NCBI GenBank assembly: GCA_035772735.1
Contig: JASDFA010000010.1
Span: 93,206,001-93,270,000 of the forward strand
Source: Datura wrightii
Lineage: Eukaryota; Streptophyta; Magnoliopsida; Solanales; Solanaceae
DNA length: 64,000 bases
Direction of reading: 5' to 3'
This document shows positions 58,206 to 64,000 of the stretch, piece by piece (the first letter of the stretch is position 1; every line of letters starts with the position of its first letter). Both the position numbers and the translations under genes were made by a program. The notes beneath the pieces are model-generated. The model ran no database searches. It was given only the letters and a program-made list of their open reading frames with translations, and was not told the origin of the DNA.

Positions 58206-59660
58206 ATAATATGTGAGTATCTAGAGATGTTTCATGATGATCTACTAGGAGTCCCTCCTGAGTGGGAGATTAATTTTGGTATTGACCTTCTCCCAGATAC
58301 ATAACATATATCAGTTTCTCCTTACAGAATAGCTTCAGTTGAGATAAAGGAGTTTAAAGAGCAGTTGAAAAATCTCCTAGATAAGGGTTTCATCGAGCCT
58401 ATTAAATTCCCATGGGGTGCTCCAGTTCTCTTTGTTCGAAAGAAGGATGGTTCCCTTAGAATGTGCATTGATTATCGGCAGTTGAACAAGGTCACAATAA
58501 AGAACAAGAATCCCCTTCCTATGATTGATGACTTGTTTGATCAACTTCATGGTGTTAAGTTCTTCTCAAAGATATACCTCAGATCCGGCTATCATCAGCT
58601 CAGAGTTAGAGCGAGTGATATCCTGAAGACAGCCTTCAGGCCTCGGTATGGTCACTATGAGTTCATAGTTATGTCTTTTGGAATAACAAATGATCCTACA
58701 ACTTCAATGGATTTGATGAATAGGGTGTTTAATTAGTATTTGGGTATGTTCGTGATTGTCTTCATAGATGATGTTCTCATATACTCTCAGAGCAAGGAGG
58801 CAAATGCCAATTATTTGAGGATTGTGTTGTAGACTCTTAGGGATCATCAGTTGTTTGCTAAGTTAAGCAATTGTAAGTTTTGATTGAACTCAATAGCATC
58901 ATTGGGTCATGTGGTGTCTAGAAATGGAGTGTAGATGGACTCTCAAAAGATATAGGCAGTGAAGAATTGGCTTAGACCAGTTAGTCCTTTGGATATCAGG
59001 AGCATCTTAGGTTTAGCTAGCTACTATAGGAGGTTTCTTGAAGGATTTTCGTCCACTGCAGCACCGTGGACTATGTTGAACCAGAAGAAGGTCAAGTTTT
59101 AGTGGTCAGATGCTTGTGAGAAGAGTTTCCAAGTGTTAAAGACTCGACTTACTTCGGCCGCTGCATTGACCATACCGGAGGGAATGGATAGGTTCATTAT
59201 ATATAGTGATGCCTCTAGGGTTGGTCTTGGTTATTTGTTGATGCAACATGGTAAGGTAATAGCGTATACCTCTAGACAGCTTAAGACTCATGAGAAGAAT
59301 TAGCCCATGCATCACCTAGAGTTGGCAGCCATAGTTTTTGCATTAAATATTTAAAGAGACTACTTGTATGGGGTGCATGTGGATGTGTTCCCAATCCATA
59401 AGAGCCTTCAGTATGTGTTCCCTCAGAAGGATATGAATTTTCGGCAAAGGAGATGGCTAGAGTTTCTCAAGGATTATGACATGAATGTCCTTTATCATCC
59501 GGGCAAGGCTAATATAGTGGCAGATGATCTACGCAGACTGTTCATGGAGAGTGTGTCTCATGTTGAGGCTGGAAGGAAGGAGTTAGCAAAGGATGTCCAC
59601 AGGCTCGCTCATATATGTGTTTTCCTTACTTATTCAGCGAATGGTAGTTTTATTATTTAG
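58206..59660 (+). pseudogene. O reverse transcriptase and RNase H
   Basis: 58365-58736 is open: F-I-E-P-I-K-F-P-W-G-A-P-V-L-F-V, RKKDGSLRMCIDYRQLNKVT, Y-H-Q-L-R-V-R. The box F-I-D-D is at 58761-58772. K-I-D-L is changed to K-I-Y-L at 58572, which removes the first catalytic Asp. Stops lie at 58734, 58830, 58881, 58932, 58953 and at the K-F-Q-W Gln (59100-59102). RNase H at 59150-59660 has Y-S-D-A-S-R-V-G-L-G, I-A-Y-T-S-R-Q-L, H-K-S-L-Q-Y-V-F and A-D-D-L-R-R. Confidence 0.87.
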
Positions 59661-60310
59661 AATGGGCCAGAATCTTCATTGGTGACTGAGGTCAAGGCTA
59701 GGAATGATGAGGATCCTATCTTTAATGTTGAAGGAAGTGGTCCAGAATCAACAAGTGGAGGTTTTCTCTCAAGGGGAGATGGTGCACTTCTATATCAAGG
59801 TCATTTGTGTGTTCGAGGTATTGATGACTTAAGAGAGCTAATGTTGCATAAGGCTCCTGGCTTTCAGTTCTCAATTGATTTAGGTACCATCAAGTACGAG
59901 AATTCTATTGGTGGAACGGCGTGAAAAAGGACATAGAGGAGTTTGTGGCTAAGTGTCTGGATTGCCAACAGAAGAAGGTTGAGCATTAAAGACCTGGAGC
60001 TATGCTTTAGGATATTAGAATTCCTTATTGGATGTGGGAAGAGATAAACGTGGACTTCATTATAGGCTTGCCTCTTAATCGCTGACAGCATGACTCTATA
60101 TGTGTGATTGTGGACAGGTTGACCAAATCAGCCCATTTCTTATCAGTCAAAACATTGATTCAACAGAGGATTATTCCTGATTGTACATTCAGGAGTTGGT
60201 TCAGTTGTATAAAGTTACTTTATCCATCATCTCAAATAGGAGTACCTAGTTCACCTCTTAGTCTTAGAGATCATTTCCCAAGCCTTTCAGTGTGGTTATC
60301 CTACATTTCA
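59661..60310 (+). pseudogene. O integrase, truncated
   Basis: The linker with Y-Q-G-H-L-C-V-R is followed by a decayed zinc domain (59880-59975, including C-L-D-C-Q-Q in one frame) and the start of the core (I-V-D-R-L-T-K-S-A-H-F-L at 60107-60140). A fragment equivalent to I-I-S..Q-F-T-S lies near 60220-60260 in another frame. Sequence then runs straight into the pre-LTR block at 60300; the rest of the core, the C-terminal domain and the chromodomain are deleted. Confidence 0.78.
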
Positions 60311-60322
60311 GGATGAATGTTC

Positions 60323-60339
60323 TTAAGGGGGAGATAATG
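60323..60339 (+). other. O polypurine tract
   Basis: TTAAGGGGGAGATAATG directly precedes the 3' LTR and follows GGATGAATGTTC. Confidence 0.85.
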
Positions 60340-62938
60340 TGACAAAAGTTCCTAATACTAGATTCGGAATCTGAAACATGTTCACCATGTAAAGTCTGGA
60401 AATTTTCTCAAAATTACTCATTGTACGAGTCGTGTTAGAGTAACAGGTCGTGGGATGAGTCATGGCTATGTTTGGAGTCTGTTCTCTTAAACCACGAGAG
60501 TGCACAATGCGTCATGGTAGGAAGGTACGACTCATGGTTATAAGTCATAGTCCTCACCTACAGAAGAAGGCCCGGGATAACAAGTCATGGTATGACTCAT
60601 AGGTTCCTGTAACGGGTCATGTTAAAGAGTCGTTGTATTTCTCTAGGTGTCTAGGATATATAGTACGATTCATAGTATGACTCATCATAGGAGACAACGA
60701 GTCGTGGTTGGTACCCGTAGAAAGAAGAAAAGAAGTTGGAAGCAATAGAAACAAATGGGTCAATGACCCGTCGTCAAAAGGTACAACCCATTATTTTGGT
60801 CCGTTGGGAAATTTCAGGAGTTAGGCTTGAGAATAGAAGTGACAACAAGAGGAAACCATGAGTCATGGTTTCGAGGTACGACTCGTGGTATGAGTCATTA
60901 CGACTAGCAGTGGGTAATTTTCTGTCAAACCTTTAATGACATTTTTATAATTCCTAAGTTCATAACTCTTTAATGACATTGTTTTAAGACTAAAAAGATT
61001 GTTTTAAGAGGGTTTATCCTATCTCAATTCATTACGCTCCCATGCATGCAATATATTAAGAGCCTTATTCAAGATCAAGCTAGAATTCTTCGAATTTCTT
61101 CTCTAATTCTCTTGCGCTTTCAAGGATAGTTTGAGAATCAGTTTACCCAGATATGTAGGACTATGAACAAGATTTTCCTTTCACTCTCATGCCAAAACTT
61201 CTTCCCAAAGTTCATGAATTCAAGTTTAATCAAGTGTATGGATTTCTAGGGTTTTAATCCAATTTTGTAAAATTCTATATGATGTGTTTATGGGTCTAAT
61301 CCCCTCATATTACAAAGTATGTTATAATTCTAATGGTAATAATTTACACGCAAATTCATTATAAATTCATGATTTCACGATATTAGAATTTATGCCCTAT
61401 TATCCAAGTTTTATGAAATGTCAAGCTTATGATTCACGATCTCAAGTATGTTGAGATATCTAGCATGAATGAATGTTTTCAAAATTTTTATGTATGAATC
61501 CATGATTTTGACTTATGAAGTATATTCAAAGTACGTTGGATTTTATGATTTGGGCAAGCCCACACAAGTTAAGTTTGTTTTAGGATTTAGTCATGGCTAA
61601 TAAGATCAACTTATTATATGTTGTGGAGTCGGCACTCCCAAGCGTCTTATGATATGTTTTAGTGTCAAGAATCTAGATGTTCAGAATTTAGGCCTTGTAT
61701 AGATTATGATTTCAGCTTTGTTGAAAAATAATGTGAGCATTGTGCATGTTTTTGGGATTAGTGTATAGCACCGAGAAGACTTGAGGTCCAATGTTCCGTG
61801 GTCTTAGAACTACACTCCAACGTGGGTATATTTATATTTAAGACCTCTCAAGAGAGTTTTCCCCTACCCCAAAGGGGCCTCAACATGATATCAATATAAT
61901 GGTAGCGTCCTTAGCCCTAGCAAGATTTTGGATCGCTCTGCTCACTTAAGTATGATAGTTGGGGTATCACGTAAGCTCTACCATGATGGTGTCGGTTATG
62001 ATGAGTCTTCCATTATTCCTCATGATTTCAGTTATTTATGTTCATGACTTATGATGTTATATTTTACAGTACATTTAACCCAATGATCAGTTTATTTGTT
62101 TTACTTACGATTTTAGTTATAACCAGTCATATGGTTTATATTTCTAAAGATTGGGTCACTATGTTCAGTTATGATAATCGGCTTATGACTATTTACATCT
62201 CAGATATATTTTTAAGCATGTAGGCCTTACTCTAATGATCTAACTAATTTATAATAATATGCATAATTTCAATTAATATTTGTTAACCGTGATTTTACTT
62301 ACCTTGAATACTCAGTATATTAAAAGTACTGACCACATACTTTATGCTATATCATTTCATGATATCGATTCAGGTGATTTGGTTCAGTCCCACCGATAGC
62401 TCAATCCATCTCAGTCTAGTTAGCCCTGTTATGCATGATTTAAATTAATATTTGTTAAGCATGTTTTTACTTACCTTGCATACTCAGTACATACAAAGCA
62501 TTGACCACATACTCTATGTTATATCATTTCATGATATAGGTTCAGGTGATCCAGTTCAGTCCTGCCGAAAGCTGCTCCTATCTCAGTCCAGTTAACCATG
62601 TTATGTGAGTCCTCATCTTTCGGGGATATTCAATTAGTTGTGTTATGTCAATTTTGTTTCATACTTAGAGATAGCTAGGAGGTTTTCCTAGCATCTCATT
62701 AGTTAGTAGAGGCTTTTCAGTCATGGACTAGTATGTTCAGTTTTGAGGTTCAGTGTTGTGATGTATCATTTGATATACGCTTTTGTTATCTAGACTTCTG
62801 CTTATTCATGTTTATGTTATTAGTTTTCGCTTTAACATTTTCTCTTTAGTTGCAATGTTCATGACTTGGGTCAACTTGGAGTCATTCGTGATTCTAGGTC
62901 TTATATTTCAATTCAAGATCCTAACTCGAGTCGTGACA
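60340..62938 (+). mobile_element. O 3' LTR
   Basis: The LTR of about 2.6 kb starts TGACAAAAG and ends GAGTCGTGACA. Its end matches 12523-12803. U3 (60410-60920) holds many ACGACTCATGG/GAGTCATGG words. A 172-bp tandem duplication lies near its 3' end. No target duplication can be tested because the 5' LTR is truncated. Confidence 0.88.
62258..62600. repeat. 172-bp tandem duplication in O 3' LTR
   Basis: The stretches starting near 62258 and 62430 align throughout: AATTAATATTTGTTAA at 62271 and 62443, CTTACCTTG(A/C)ATACTCAGTA, then CATTTCATGATAT(C/A)G. They differ at scattered positions, so the duplication is not recent. Confidence 0.85.
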
Positions 62939-64000
62939 CATTATAAGCTAGTCATGAAATAGGAAACTTATAACTTTAATAATAGGATGATGTTCTTTTT
63001 GGAAAATATCTAAATTTTCATTGTACTATCATGAACTTCTCAATTTATTGTTTTTCATTTTACTTATTTATTCTTGACTATGACATAAAACTAATTGTTA
63101 TACTTATGTTTGAGCTCCGTTGATTGTCCTGACTAAAAATAAGACTTTTTCCTAGTGATGCGAGTATGATTGGACCTACGACAACAAAGGAAATAATGAA
63201 TCAATCTTGTTAAATATAAGATCAATTTGTCTCCTAGTTCCCTATTTTCCTGAACTTATGAATTAGTAGTGAAATTGTCACAAAATTTATATATTTCCCA
63301 ATTGAAAAAGTTAATAAGTGAAATTTTTATAGGACTGGAGACAATTTAAATTAGATGTATTATTCATCAAGAGAATGGTCTTGCAACTAACATATCATAA
63401 GATAAAAATGGTCATTCCATAAGAAATTCAAGTAAAATATAGGCGGATACCCAATTTTACAAAACAAGCAATCTACAATCTTTAACAAATCACCCCTGCA
63501 AGCTTCACAACCAATGTTAGAAGTATAAGGAGTTATTATTGTTAAAGTTTGAGAACAAGCAGAGGTTGCTGTTGGGTTTGTACAACACGGTGACAAAGAA
63601 AGAGATCTAGCAGTAACGCTAAAAAATGGTGGCAGGGTGCAATAAATAATTATATTACATGAATTGAACATGGACATATGAGATCCAATGTATATTTTAT
63701 GAGTATTTATTTAGTTAGTATATGCATCCTAATTAGAAAAACACTACGTGAAATGTGATAGACCAAAATTGTGGCAAAAGACTTACTAGTTATTCATTGA
63801 TTAATTATATTCTTTGGTGTGGTCGGGATTACTATCAATTGCATAAATACGTTTATTGTATAAAACCCGAAATTTTACAATTATAACTAGGTTTTGGGGT
63901 AATCGAAGTGTCCTGATTAGTTTGGGCACATAACGACAAATTTCTTGGTCTACATGCTTACTTTAACCAATACATGTATATGGTACCTCTTTCCATGAAT
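62939..64000. other. AT-rich flank, no element recognised
   Basis: Sequence right of the O 3' LTR. I find no LTR, primer site or retroviral motif and no repeat of other parts of the window. It may be the original host DNA or an unrecognised repeat. One small minus-strand ORF is listed separately. Confidence 0.5.
63387..63677 (-). CDS. Doubtful small cysteine-containing ORF
   Basis: A 96-aa frame begins M-S-M-F-N-S-C and contains eight or so cysteines, including S-P-C-C-T-N-P and GCEACRGDLLKIVDCLFCKI. The middle is Ser/Thr-rich and the last ~20 residues are hydrophobic/aromatic and look like read-through of AT-rich DNA. A GT-containing splice-donor-like site (GGGTATCC on the minus strand, near 63448) could end an exon before that tail. 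I do not recognise the family; a small secreted cysteine-rich peptide or chance are both possible. It is the only candidate host coding segment in the window. Confidence 0.2.
   Translation of the reverse strand: MSMFNSCNIIIYCTLPPFFSVTARSLSLSPCCTNPTATSACSQTLTIITPYTSNIGCEACRGDLLKIVDCLFCKIGYPPIFYLNFLWNDHFYLMIC

Noticed and set aside
63387..63677. Confident call as a host gene
   Set aside because: No family is recognised and the C-terminal tail looks non-coding; kept only as a low-confidence ORF.

Overview
The window reads as plant heterochromatin built almost entirely of LTR retrotransposons. I see no rRNA, tRNA gene, CRISPR array, bacterial-type operon or intact host gene. A large-genome eudicot is the best fit, and Solanaceae (Capsicum, Solanum or Nicotiana) is my inference from element style only. 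The families are long-LTR Ty3/gypsy chromoviruses of the Tekay/Del type (initiator-Met tRNA primer site, gag with CCHC knuckles, retropepsin, RT, RNase H, integrase and a C-terminal chromodomain) and Athila/TAT-type elements (Asp-tRNA primer site). Every coding region carries stops or frameshifts, so all are annotated as pseudogenes.

Layout. 1-6101: E1, a short Athila/TAT-like non-autonomous element with one gag-like ORF; its 5' LTR runs off the left edge. 6102-8099: part of a minus-strand Tekay-type LTR (R2) into which E1 inserted. 8100-12508: N, an Athila-like derivative with a gag tail and protease but no RT or integrase, then a long spacer and a decayed plant-transposon/env-like ORF. 12523-62938: O, a plus-strand Tekay-type element whose gag was split twice. 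First split: R (13563-25212, minus), whose gag/protease junction carries a related partial LTR, B. Second split: X (25497-57324, minus, Athila-like, gag and protease missing). X was in turn hit in its integrase by Y (29196-41569, plus, Tekay-type), whose 5' LTR holds solo LTR A (30217-32574), and in its 5' LTR by the W/Z composite (44462-56490, plus). 62939-64000: AT-rich flank with one doubtful small cysteine-containing ORF.

The nesting gives relative ages without a clock: O is oldest, then R and X, then B (in R), Y and W/Z (in X), then A (in Y). Four insertion points show 5-bp target-site duplications (CCAAG/CCAGG, GTGGA, TATAA, GAAGG). Where the host was coding (R and X in O gag, Y in X integrase), mentally removing the insert and one duplication copy puts the two host halves back in phase.

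The signals least explained by standard annotation are: (i) U3 regions of several LTR families packed with variants of a short dyad, ACGACTCGT, whose arms differ by family but stay self-complementary, and which turns into the bZIP-like TGACTCA on CpG deamination; (ii) a hairpin just downstream of the last coding stop in three Athila-type elements, with one compensated base pair; (iii) one identical RT/RNase H codon that is a stop in all four Tekay-type elements. Boundaries and motif counts were made by eye; copy numbers and divergences need computation.
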